From Allacma fusca (lineage: Eukaryota; Arthropoda; Collembola; Symphypleona; Sminthuridae): a stretch of DNA of 64,000 nucleotides. The DNA is taken from NCBI GenBank assembly GCA_947179485.1, contig OX359248.1:44278847-44342846 (forward strand), given 5' to 3'. Positions 36,145 to 46,314 of the stretch are shown one piece after another (within the stretch, counting starts at the first letter, position 1; each line of letters opens with the position of its first letter). A model generated the notes under the pieces. It was given only the letters and a program-made list of their open reading frames with translations, was not told the origin of the DNA and did not search any database. A program made the position numbers and the translations under genes.

Positions 36145-36333
36145 TTGCAGTTAAAAAAGTTTAGCTTGCAGTTAAGAAAGTTTAGCTTGCAGTTAAGAAA
36201 GTTTAGCTTGCAGCTAAGAAAGTTTAGCCTGCAGTTAAGAAGGTTTAGCTTGCAGTTAAGAAAGTTTAGCTTGCAGTTAAGAAAGTTTAGCTTGCAGTTA
36301 AGAAAGTTTAGCTTGCAGTTAAGTTTAGCTTGA
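36145..36333 (+). repeat. 189-bp cassette, left-hand type
   Basis: The 3,118-bp partner of the cassette at 33027, with no difference seen. Confidence 0.85.
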
Positions 36334-36831
36334 AGTTAAGTTTAGCTTGCAGTTAAGAAAGTTTAGCTTGCAGTTAAGAAAGTTTAGCTTGCAGTTAAGT
36401 TTAGCTTGCAGTTAACGTCAGCTTGTAGTTAAGAAAGTTTAGCTTGCAGTTAAGAAAGTTTAGCTTGCAGTTAAGAAAGTTTAGCTTGCAGTTAAGAAAG
36501 TTTAGCTTGCAGTTAATAAAGTTTAGCTTGCAGTTAAGAAAGTTTAGCTTGCAGTTAAGAAAGTTTAGCTTGCAGTTAAGAAAGTTTAGCTTGCAGTTAA
36601 GAAAGTTTAGCTTGCAGTTAAGAAAGTTTAGCTTGCAGTTAAGAAAGTTTAGCTTGCAGTTAAGAAAGTTTAGCTTGCAGTTAAGAAAGTTTAGCTTGCC
36701 GTTAAGAAAGTTTAGCTTGCAGTTAAGTTTAGCTTGAAGTTAAGTTTAGCTTGCAGTTAAGAAAGTTTAGCTTGCAGCTAAGAAAGTTTAGCTTGCAGTT
36801 AAGTTTAGCTTGAAGTTAAGTTTAGCTTGCA

Positions 36832-37420
36832 GTTAAGAAAGTTTAGCTTGCAGCTAAGAAAGTTTAGACTGCAGTTAAGAAGGTTTAGCTTGCAGTTAAG
36901 AAAGTTTAGCTTGCAGTTAAGAAAGTTTTGCTTGCAGTTAAGAAAGTTTAGCTTGCAGTCAAGCATGTTTAGCTTGCAGTTAAGTTTAGCTTGCCGTTAG
37001 GGAAGTTTAGCTTGCAGTTAAGTTAAGCTTGCAGTTAAGTTTAGCTTGCAGTTAAGTTTAGCTTGCAGTTAAGTTTAGCTTGCAGTTAAGTTTAGCTTGC
37101 AGTTAAGTTTAGCTTGCAGTTAAGTTTAGCTTGCAGTTAAGAAAGTTTAGCTTGCAGTTAAGAAAGTTTAGCTTGCAGTTAAGAAAGTTTAGCTTGCAAT
37201 TAAGCAAGTTTAGCTTGCAGTTAAGTTAAGCTTGCAGTTAAAAAAGTTTAGCTTGCAGTTAAGAAAGTTTAGCTTGCAGTTAAGAAAGTTTAGCTTGCAG
37301 CTAAGAAAGTTTAGCCTGCAGTTAAGAAGGTTTAGCTTGCAGTTAAGAAAGTTTAGCTTGCAGTTAAGAAAGTTTAGCTTGCAGTTAAGAAAGTTTAGCT
37401 TGCAGTTAAGTTTAGCTTGA
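36832..37420 (+). repeat. Composite cassette with a 7 x 17-bp run
   Basis: Same order of variants. It has GCCGTTAGGG and the first unit of its 17-bp run reads GTTAAGTTAAGC. Confidence 0.85.
37017..37135 (+). repeat. Run of seven 17-bp units
   Basis: Seven units, the first reading GTTAAGTTAAGC (a HindIII site AAGCTT), the rest regular. Confidence 0.93.
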
Positions 37421-38472
37421 AGTTAAGTTTAGCTTGCAGTTAAGAAAGTTTAGCTTGCAGTTAAGAAAGTTTAGCTTGCAGTTAAGAAAGTTTAGCTTGC
37501 AGTTTAGAAAGTTTAGCTTGCAGTTAAGATAGTTTAGCTTGCAGTTTAGAAAGTTTAGCTTGCAGTTAAGAAAGTTTAGCTTGCAGTTAAGAAAGTTTAG
37601 CTTGCAGTTAAGAAAGTTTAGCTTGCAGTTAAGAAAGTTTAGCTTGCAGTTAAGAAAGTTTAGCTTGCAGTTAAGAAAGTTTAGCTTGCAGTTAAGAAAG
37701 TTTAGCTTGCAGTTAAGAAAGTTTAGCTTGCAGTTAAGAAAGTTCAGCTTGCAGTTAAGAAAAATTAGCTTGCAGTTAAGAAAGTTTAGCTTGCAGTTAA
37801 GAAAGTTTAGCTTGCCGTTAAGAAAGTTTAGCTTGCAGTTTAGAAAGTTTAGCTTGCAGTTAAGAAAGTTTAGCTTGGAGTTAAGAAAGTTTAGCTTGCA
37901 GTTAAGAAAGTTTAGCTTGCAGTTAAGAAAGTTTAGCTTGCAGTTAAGAAAGTTTAGCTTGCAGTTAAGAAAGTTTAGCTTGCAGTTAAGTAAGTTTAGC
38001 TTGCCGTTAAGAAAGTTTAGCTTGCAGTTAAGAAAGTTTAGCTTGCAGTTAAGAAAGTTTAGCTTGCAGTTCAGAAACCTTAGCTTGCAGTTAAGAAAGT
38101 TTAGCTTGCAGTTAGGAAAGTTTAGCTTGCAGCTAAGAAAGTTTAGCTTGCAGCTAAGAAAGTTTAGCTTGCAGTTCAGAAAGTTTAGCTTGCAGTTAAG
38201 AAAGTTTAGCTAGCAGTTAAGAAAGTTTAGCTTGCAGTTAAGAAAGTTTAGCTTGCAGTTAAGAAAGTTTAGCTTGCAGTTAAGAAAGTTTAGCTTGCAG
38301 TTAAGAAAGTTTAGCTTGCAGTTAAGAAAGTTTAGCTTGCCGTTAAGAAAGTTTAGCTTGCAGTTAAGTTTAGCTTGAAGTTAAGTTTAGCTTGCAGTTA
38401 AGAAAGTTTAGCTTGCAGCTAAGAAAGTTTAGCTTGCAGTTAAGTTTAGCTTGAAGTTAAGTTTAGCTTGCA

Positions 38473-38947
38473 GTTAAGAAAGTTTAGCTTGCAGCTAAGA
38501 AAGTTTAGCTTGCAGTTAAGAAAGTTTTGCTTGCAGTTAAGAAAGTTTAGCTTGCAGTCAAGCATGTTTAGCTTGCAGTTAAGTTTAGCTTGCCGTTAGG
38601 AAAGTTTAGCTTGCAGTTAAGAAAGTTTAGCTTGCAGTTAAGTTTAGCTTGCAGTTAAGTTTAGCTTGCAGTTAAGTTTAGCTTGCAGTAAAGTTCAGCT
38701 TGCAGTTAAGTTTAGCTTGCAGTTAAGAAAGTTTAGCTTGCAGTTAAGAAAGTTTAGCTTGCAGTTAAGAAAGTTAAGCTTGCAATTAAGCAAGTTTAGC
38801 TTGCAGTTAAGTTAAGCTTGCAGTTAAAAAAGTTTAGCTTGCAGTTAAGAAAGTTTAGCTTGCAGTTAAGAAAGTTTAGCTTGCAGCTAAGAAAGTTTAG
38901 CCTGCAGTTAAGAAGGTTTAGCTTGCAGTTAAGAAAGTTTAGCTTGA
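38473..38947 (+). repeat. Composite cassette with a 5 x 17-bp run, shortened
   Basis: The TAGACTGCAG and GTTAAGAAGG units are missing at the left and the right end has fewer plain units before the GAAGTTAAG doublet. One run unit reads GTAAAGTTCAGC. Confidence 0.82.
38637..38721 (+). repeat. Run of five 17-bp units
   Basis: Five units, one reading GTAAAGTTCAGCTTGCA. Confidence 0.93.
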
Positions 38948-41402
38948 AGTTAAGTTTAGCTTGCAGTTAAGAAAGTTTAGCTTGCCGTTAAGAAAGTTTA
39001 GCTTGCAGTTAAGTAAGTTCAGCTTGCAGTTAAGAAAGTTTAGCTTGCAGTTAAGAAAGTTTAGCTTGCAGTTAAGAAAGTTTAGCTTGCAGTTGGGAAA
39101 GTTAGCTTGCAGTTAAGAAAGTTTAGCTTGCAGTTAATAAAGTTTAGCTTGCAGTTAAGAAAGTTTAGCTTGCAGTTAAGAAAGTTTAGCTTGCAGTTAA
39201 GAAAGTTTAGCTTGCAGTTAAGAAAGTTTAGCTTGCAGTTAAGAACGTTTAGCTTGCAGTTAAGAAAGTTAAGCTTGCAGTTAGGAAAGTTTAGCTTGCA
39301 GCTTAGAAAGATTAGCTTGCAGCTAAGAAAGTTTAGCTTGCAGTTAAAAAAGTTTAGCTTGCAGTTAAGAAAATTTAGCTTGCAGTTAGATTTTAGCTTG
39401 CAGTTAAGAAAGTTTAGCTTGCAGTTAAGAAAGTTTAGCTTGCAGTTAAGAAAGTTTAGCTTGCAGTTAGGAAAGTTTAGCTTGCAGCTAAGAAAGTTTA
39501 GCTTGCAGCTAAGAAAGTTTAGCTTGCAGCTAAGAAAGTTTAGCTTGCAGTTAAGAAAGCTAAGCTTGCAATTAAGCAAGTTTAGCTTGCAGTTAAGTTA
39601 AGCTTGCAGTTAAGTTAAGCTTGCAGTTAAAAAAGTTAAGCTTGCAGTTAAGAAAGTTTAGCTTGCAGTTAAGAAAGTTTAGCTTGCAGCTAAGAAAGTT
39701 TAGCCTGCAGTTAAGTAGGTTTAGCTTGCAGTTAAGAAAGTTTAGCTTGAAGTTAAGTTTAGCTTGCAGTTAAGAAAGTTTAGCTTGCTGTTAAGAAAGT
39801 TTAGCTTGCAGTTAAGAAAGTTTAGCTTGCCGTTAAGAAAGTTTAGCTTGCAGTTAAGAAAATTTAGCTTGCAGTTAAGAAAATTTAGCTTGCAGTTAAG
39901 AAAGTTTAGCTTGCAGTTAAGAAAGTTTGGCTTGCAGTTAAGAAAGTTTAGCTTGCAGTTAATAAAGTTTAGCTTGCAGTTAAGAAAGTTTAGCTTGCAG
40001 TTAAGAAAGGTTAGCTTGCAGTTAAGAAAGTTTAGCTTGCAGTTAAGAACGTTTAGCTTGCAGTTAAGAAAGTTAAGCTTGCAGTTAGGAAAGTTAAGCT
40101 TGCAGCTAAGAAAGTTTAGCTTGCAGCTAAGAAAGTTTAGCTTGCAGTTAAGAAAGTTTAGCTTGCAGTTAAGAAAATTTAGCTTGCAGTTAGATTTTAG
40201 CTTGCAGTTAAGAAAGTTTAGCTTGCAGTTAAGAAAGTTTAGCTTGCAGTTAAGAAAGTTTAGCTTGCAGTTAGGAAAGTTTAGCTTGCAGCTAAGAAAG
40301 TTTAGCTTGCAGCTAAGAAAGTTTAGCTTGCAGCTAAGAAAGTTTAGCTTGCAGTTAAGAAAATTTAGCTTGCAGTTAGATTTTAGCTTGCAGTTAAGAA
40401 AGTTTAGCTTGCAGTTAAGAAAGTTTAGCTTGCAGTTAAGAAAGTTTAGCTTGCAGTTAAGAAAGTTTAGCTTGCATTTAAGTTTAGCTTGCAGATAAGT
40501 TTAGCTTGCAGTTAAGAAAGTTTAGCTTGCAGTTAGGAAAGTTTAGCTTGCAGTTAAGAAAGTTTAGCTTGCAGTTAAGAAAGTTTAGCTTGCATTTAAG
40601 TTTAGCTTGCAGTTAAGTTTAGCTTGCAGTTAAGAAAGTTTAGCATGCAGTTAGGAAAGTTTAGCTTGCAGTTAAGAAAATTTAGCTTGCAGTTAAGAAA
40701 GTTTAGCTTGCAGTTAAGAAAAATTAACTTGCAATTAAGAAAGTTAAGCTTGCAGTTAAGAAAGTTTAGCTTGCAGTTAAGTTTAGCTTGCAGTTAACGT
40801 CAGCTTGTAGTTAAGAAAGTTTAGCTTGCAGTTAAGAAAGTTTAGCTTGCAGTTAAGAAAGTTTAGCTTGCAGTTAATAAAGTTTAGCTTGCAGTTAATA
40901 AAGTTTAGCTTGTAGTTAAGAAAGTTTAGCTTGCAGTTAAGAAAGTTTAGCTTGCAGTTAAGAAAGTTTAGCTTGCAGTTAAGAACGTTTAGCTTGCAGT
41001 TAAGAAAGTTTAGCTTGCAGTTAGGAAAGTTTAGCTTGCAGCTAAGAAAGTTTAGCTTGCAGCTAAGAAAGTTTAGCTTGCAGTTCAGAAAGTTTAGCTT
41101 GCAGTTAAGAAAGTTTAGCTAGCAGTTAAGAAAGTTTAGCTTGCAGTTAAGAAAGTTTAGCTTGCAGTTAAGAAAGTTTAGCGTGCAGTTAAGAAAGTTT
41201 AGCTTGCAGTTAAGAAAGTTTAGCTTGCAGTTAAGAAAGTTTAGCTTGCAGTTAAGAAAGTTTAGCTTGCCGTTAAGAAAGTTTAGCTTGCAGTTAAGTT
41301 TAGCTTGAAGTTAAGTTTAGCTTGCAGTTAAGAAAGTTTAGCTTGCAGCTAAGAAATTTTAGCTTGCAGTTAAGTTTAGCTTGAAGTTAAGTTTAGCTTG
41401 CA

Positions 41403-42046
41403 GTTAAGAAAGTTTAGCTTGCAGCTAGGAAAGTTTGGACTGCAGTTAAGAAGGTTTAGCTTGCAGTTAAGAAAGTTTAGCTTGCAGTTAAGAAAGTTTT
41501 GCTTGCAGTTAAGAAAGTTTAGCTTGCAGTCAAGCATGTTTAGCTTGCAGTTAAGTTTAGCTTGCCGTTAGGAAAGTTTAGCTTGCAGTTAACAAAGTTT
41601 AGCTTGCAGTTAAGTTTAGCTTGCAGTTAAGTTTAGCTTCCAGTTAAGTTTAGCTTGCAGTTAAGTTTAGCTTGCAGTTAAGTTTAGCTTGCAGTTAAAG
41701 TTAGCTTGCAGTTAAGTTTAGCTTGCAGTTAAGTTTAGCTTGCAGTTAAGTTTAGCTTGCAGTTAAGAAAGTTTAGCTTGCAGTTAAGAAAGTTTAGCTT
41801 GCAGTTAAGAAAGTTTAGCTTGCAATTAAGCAAGTTTAGCTTGCAGTTAGGTTAAGCTTGCAGTTAAAAAAGTTTAGCTTGCAGTTAAGAAAGTTTAGCA
41901 TGCAGTTAAGAAAGTTTAGTTCGCAGCTAAGAAAGTTTAGCCTGCAGTTAAGAAGGTTTAGCTTGCAGTAAAGAAAGTTTAGCTTGCAGTTAAGAAAGTT
42001 TAGCTTGCAGTTAAGAAAGTTTAGCTTGCAGTTAAGTTTAGCTTGA
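41403..42046 (+). repeat. Composite cassette with a 9 x 17-bp run
   Basis: Same order of variants, with private changes TTTGGACTGCAG, TAGTTCGCAG and GTTAGGTTAAGC (in place of GTTAAGTTAAGC). It belongs to the 1,953-bp HOR. Confidence 0.86.
41609..41761 (+). repeat. Run of nine 17-bp units
   Basis: Nine units; one ends TAGCTTCCA and one reads GTTAAAGTTAGCTTGCA. Confidence 0.93.
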
Positions 42047-43355
42047 AGTTAAGTTTAGCTTGCAGTTAAGAAAGTTTAGCTTGCAGTTAAGAAAGTTTAG
42101 CTTGCAGTTAAGAAAGTTTAGCTTGCAGTTTAGAAAGTTTAGCTTGCAGTTAAGAAAGTTTAGCTTGCAGTTTAGAAAGTTTAGCTTGCAGTTAAGAAAG
42201 TTTAGCTTGCAGTTAAGATAGTTTAGCTTGCAGTTAAGAAAGTTTAGCTTGCAGTTAAGAAAGTTTAGCTTGCAGTTAAGAAAGTTTAGCTTGCAGTTAA
42301 GAAAGTTTAGCTTGCAGTTAAGAAAGTTTAGCTTGCAGTTAAGAAAGTTTAGCTTGCAGTTAAGAAAGTTTAGCTTGCAGTTAAGAAAAATTAGCTTGCA
42401 GTTAAGAAAGTTTAGCTTGCAGTCAAGAAAGTTTAGCTTGATGTTAAGAAAGTTTAGCTTGCAGTTTAGAAAGTTTAGCTTGCAGTTAAGAAAGTTTAGC
42501 TTGCAGTTAAGAAAGTTTAGCTTGCAGTTAAGAAAGTTTAGCTTGCAGTTAAGAAAGTTTAGCTTGCAGTTAAGAAAGTTTAGCTTGCCGTTAAGAAAGT
42601 TTAGCTTGCAGTTAAGAAAGTTTAGCTTGCAGTTAAGAAAGTTTAGCTTGCAGTTAAGAAACCTTAGCTTGCAGTTAAGAAAGTTTAGCTTGCAGTTAGG
42701 GAAGTTTAGCTTGCAGTTCAGAAAGTTTAGCTTGCAGTTAAGAAAGTTTAGCTAGCAGTTAAGAAAGTTTAGCTTGCAGTTAAGAAAGTTTAGCTTGCAG
42801 TTAAGAAAGTTTAGCTTGCAGTTAAGAAAGTTTAGCTTGCAGTTAAGAAAGTTTAGCTTGCAGTTAAGAAAGTTTAGCTTGCAGTTAAGAAAGTTTAGCT
42901 TGCAGTTAAGAAAGTTTAGCTTGCCGTTAAGAAAGTTTAGCTTGCAGTTAAGTTTAGCTTGAAGTTAAGTTTAGCTTGCAGTTAAGAAAGTTTAGCTTGC
43001 AGCTTAGAAAGTTTAGCTTGCAGTTAAGTTTAGCTTGAAGTTAAGTTTAGCTTGCAGTTAAGAAAGTTTAGCTTGCAGCTAAGAAAGTTTAGCTTGCAGT
43101 TAAGAAAGTTTAGCTTGCAGTTAAGAAAGTTTAGCGTGCAGTTAAGAAAGTTTAGCTTGCAGTTAAGAAAGTTTAGCTTGCAGTTAAGAAAGTTTAGCTT
43201 GCAGTTAAGAAAGTTTAGCTTGCCGTTAAGAAAGTTTAGCTTGCAGTTAAGTTTAGCTTGAAGTTAAGTTTAGCTTGCAGTTAAGAAAGTTTAGCTTGCA
43301 GCTAAGAAATTTTAGCTTGCAGTTAAGTTTAGCTTGAAGTTAAGTTTAGCTTGCA

Positions 43356-43999
43356 GTTAAGAAAGTTTAGCTTGCAGCTAGGAAAGTTTGGACTGCAGTT
43401 AAGAAGGTTTAGCTTGCAGTTAAGAAAGTTTAGCTTGCAGTTAAGAAAGTTTTGCTTGCAGTTAAGAAAGTTTAGCTTGCAGTCAAGCATGTTTAGCTTG
43501 CAGTTAAGTTTAGCTTGCCGTTAGGAAAGTTTAGCTTGCAGTTAACAAAGTTTAGCTTGCAGTTAAGTTTAGCTTGCAGTTAAGTTTAGCTTCCAGTTAA
43601 GTTTAGCTTGCAGTTAAGTTTAGCTTGCAGTTAAGTTTAGCTTGCAGTTAAGTTTAGCTTGCAGTTAAGTTTAGCTTGCAGTTAAGTTTAGCTTGCAGTT
43701 AAGTTTAGCTTGCAGTTAAGAAAGTTTAGCTTGCAGTTAAGAAAGTTTAGCTTGCAGTTAAGAAAGTTTAGCTTGCAATTAAGCAAGTTTAGCTTGCAGT
43801 TAGGTTAAGCTTGCAGTTAAAAAAGTTTAGCTTGCAGTTAAGAAAGTTTAGCATGCAGTTAAGAAAGTTTAGTTCGCAGCTAAGAAAGTTTAGCCTGCAG
43901 TTAAGAAGGTTTAGCTTGCAGTAAAGAAAGTTTAGCTTGCAGTTAAGAAAGTTTAGCTTGCAGTTAAGAAAGTTTAGCTTGCAGTTAAGTTTAGCTTGA
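43356..43999 (+). repeat. Composite cassette with a 9 x 17-bp run
   Basis: Copy of the 41403 cassette, 1,953 bp farther right, sharing its private changes. Confidence 0.86.
43562..43714 (+). repeat. Run of nine 17-bp units
   Basis: The 1,953-bp partner of the run at 41609. It shares the TAGCTTCCA change but has the regular unit where the partner has GTTAAAGTT. Confidence 0.93.
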
Positions 44000-45009
44000 A
44001 GTTAAGTTTAGCTTGCAGTTAAGAAAGTTTAGCTTGCAGTTAAGAAAGTTTAGCTTGCAGTTAAGAAAGTTTAGCTTGCAGTTTAGAAAGTTTAGCTTGC
44101 AGTTAAGAAAGTTTAGCTTGCAGTTTAGAAAGTTTAGCTTGCAGTTAAGAAAGTTTAGCTTGCAGTTAAGATAGTTTAGCTTGCAGTTAAGAAAGTTTAG
44201 CTTGCAGTTAAGAAAGTTTAGCTTGCAGTTAAGAAAGTTTAGCTTGCAGTTAAGAAAGTTTAGCTTGCAGTTAAGAAAGTTTAGCTTGCAGTTAAGAAAG
44301 TTTAGCTTGCAGTTAAGAAAGTTTAGCTTGCAGTTAAGAAAAATTAGCTTGCAGTTAAGAAAGTTTAGCTTGCAGTCAAGAAAGTTTAGCTTGATGTTAA
44401 GAAAGTTTAGCTTGCAGTTTAGAAAGTTTAGCTTGCAGTTAAGAAAGTTTAGCTTGCAGTTAAGAAAGTTTAGCTTGCAGTTAAGAAAGTTTAGCTTGCA
44501 GTTAAGAAAGTTTAGCTTGCAGTTAAGAAAGTTTAGCTTGCCGTTAAGAAAGTTTAGCTTGCAGTTAAGAAAGTTTAGCTTGCAGTTAAGAAAGTTTAGC
44601 TTGCAGTTAAGAAACCTTAGCTTGCAGTTAAGAAAGTTTAGCTTGCAGTTAGGGAAGTTTAGCTTGCAGTTCAGAAAGTTTAGCTTGCAGTTAAGAAAGT
44701 TTAGCTAGCAGTTAAGAAAGTTTAGCTTGCAGTTAAGAAAGTTTAGCTTGCAGTTAAGAAAGTTTAGCTTGCAGTTAAGAAAGTTTAGCTTGCAGTTAAG
44801 AAAGTTTAGCTTGCAGTTAAGAAAGTTTAGCTTGCAGTTAAGAAAGTTTAGCTTGCAGTTAAGAAAGTTTAGCTTGCCGTTAAGAAAGTTTAGCTTGCAG
44901 TTAAGTTTAGCTTGAAGTTAAGTTTAGCTTGCAGTTAAGAAAGTTTAGCTTGCAGCTTAGAAAGTTTAGCTTGCAGTTAAGTTTAGCTTGAAGTTAAGTT
45001 TAGCTTGCA

Positions 45010-45628
45010 GTTAAGAAAGTTTAGCTTGCAGCTAAGAAAGTTTAGACTGCAGTTAAGAAGGTTTAGCTTGCAGTTAAGAAAGTTTAGCTTGCAGTTAAGA
45101 AAGTTTTGCTTGCAGTTAAGAAAGTTTAGCTTGCAGTCAAGCATGTTTAACTTGCAGTTAAGTTTAGCTTGCCGTTAGGAAAGTTTAGCTTGCAGTTAAG
45201 AAAGTTTAGCTTGCAGTTAAGTTTAGCTTGCAGTTAAGTTTAGCTTGCAGTTAAGTTTAGCTTGCAGTTAAGTTTAGCTTGCAGTTAAGTTTAGCTTGCA
45301 GTTAAGTTTAGCTTGCAGTTAAGTTTAGCTTGCAGTTAAGTTTAGCTTGCAGTTAAGTTTAGCTTGCAGTTAAGTTTAGCTTGCAGTTAAGAAAGTTTAG
45401 CTTGCAGTTAAGAAAGTTTAGCTTGCAGTTAAGAAAGTTTAGCTTGCAATTAAGCAAGTTTAGCTTGCAGTTAAGTTAAGCTTGCAGTTAAAAAAGTTTA
45501 GCTTGCAGGTAAGAAAAATTAGCTTGCAGTTAAGAAGGTTTAGCTTGCAGTAAAGAAAGTTTAGCTTGCAGTTAAGAAAGTTTAGCTTGCAGTTAAGAAA
45601 GTTTAGCTTGCAGTTAAGTTTAGCTTGA
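45010..45628 (+). repeat. Composite cassette with a 10 x 17-bp run, altered right part
   Basis: Same order as the other copies on the left. After GTTAAAAAAG the GCTAAG/TAGCCTGC pair is replaced by an irregular GCAGGTAAGAAAAATTAGC unit. It lacks the private changes of the two 1,953-bp copies, so it is an older relative of them. Confidence 0.83.
45216..45385 (+). repeat. Pure run of ten 17-bp units
   Basis: Ten consecutive regular 17-bp units, 170 bp. Confidence 0.95.
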
Positions 45629-46045
45629 AGTTAAGTTTAGCTTGCAGTTAAGAAAGTTTAGCTTGCAGTTAAGAAAGTTTAGCTTGCAGTTTAGAAAGTT
45701 TAGCTTGCAGTTAAGAAAGTTTAGCTTGCAGTTAAGAAAGTTTAGCTTGCAGTTAAGAAAGTTTAGCTTGCAGTTAAGAAAGTTTAGCTTGCAGTTAAGA
45801 AAGTTTAGCTTGCAGTTAAGAAAGTTTAGCTTGCAGTTAAGAAAGTTTAGCTTGCAGTTAAGAAAGTTTAGCTTGCAGTTACGAAATTTTAGCTTGCAGT
45901 TAAGAAAGTTAAGCTTGCAGTTAAGAAAGTTTAGCTTGCAGTTAAGAAAGTTTAGCTTGCAGTTAAGAAATTTTAGCTTGCTGTTAAGAAAGTTTAGCTT
46001 GCAGTTAAGAAATTTTAGCTTGCCGTTAAGAAAGTTTAGCTTGCA

Positions 46046-46130
46046 GTTAAGTTTAGCTTGCAGTTAAGTTTAGCTTGCAGTTAAGTTTAGCTTGCAGTTA
46101 AGTTTAGCTTGCAGTTAAGTTAAGCTTGCA
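46046..46130 (+). repeat. Run of five 17-bp units
   Basis: Four regular units and a final GTTAAGTTAAGCTTGCA, leading directly into the GTTAAAAAAG unit of a 189-bp cassette. The composite cassette's upstream half is absent here. Confidence 0.93.
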
Positions 46131-46314
46131 GTTAAAAAAGTTTAGCTTGCAATTAAGAAAGTTTAGCTTGCAGTTAAGAAAGTTTAGCTTGCAGCTAAGA
46201 AAGTTTAGCCTGCAGTTAAGAAGGTTTAGCTTGCAGTTAAGAAAGTTTAGCTTGCAGTTAAGACAGTTTAGCTTGCAGTTAAGAAAGTTTAGCTTGCAGT
46301 TAAGTTTAGCTTGA
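46126..46314 (+). repeat. 189-bp cassette
   Basis: Same order of variants, with a CAATTAAG unit second and an AAGACAG unit near 46260 that is also found in block I. Confidence 0.85.

Larger units (their letters stand above)
33558..36650 (+). repeat. HOR block F, copy 2 (about 3.1 kb)
   Basis: Second copy, starting at TAGCCTGCAGTTAAGAAGG with GTTAACAAAG. It matches copy 1 until about 36650, where copy 1 continues with GCTAAG and TAGCCTGC and this one with further plain units and GCCGTTAAG. I saw no internal difference from copy 1, so the duplication is recent, homogenised or an assembly duplication. Confidence 0.88.
36651..41134 (+). repeat. Mixed satellite zone G, last part of the left-hand subfamily
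   Basis: This zone contains two composite cassettes (36832-37420 and 38473-38947), a stretch of variant-rich units around 39100-39600, a cluster with 18-bp units near 39385, 40190 and 40375, and the last GTTAACGTC unit of the window at 40793. The segment 39107-39600 and the segment from 39764 share the order GTTAAT, AAGAACG, AAGTTAAGC, GTTAGG, GCTAAG, 18-bp unit, so they are diverged copies. A unit GTTGGGAAAGTTAGC near 39093 is irregular in length. No gene or foreign insertion is seen. Confidence 0.78.
41135..43087 (+). repeat. HOR block H, copy 1 (1,953 bp)
   Basis: First of two 1,953-bp copies. Shared rare units at that offset include TAGCGTGCAG (41181 and 43134), GCTAAGAAATTTTAGC (about 41349 and 43302), TAGCTTCCAG (inside the 17-bp run) and TTGATGTTAAG (about 42430 and 44383). 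It contains a composite cassette with a 9 x 17-bp run. Confidence 0.9.
43088..45040 (+). repeat. HOR block H, copy 2 (1,953 bp)
   Basis: Second copy, nearly identical to copy 1. One visible difference lies inside the 17-bp run, where copy 1 has GTTAAAGTTAGCTTGCA near 41694 and copy 2 has the regular unit. The copy passes directly into a third composite cassette (45010-45628) that belongs to the same family but is not part of the duplication. Confidence 0.9.

Noticed and set aside
2946..40801. GTTAACGTCAGC as a functional regulatory site
   Set aside because: The CGTCA pentamer is short and the copies spread with their HORs, so it is kept only as an observation and not annotated as regulatory.
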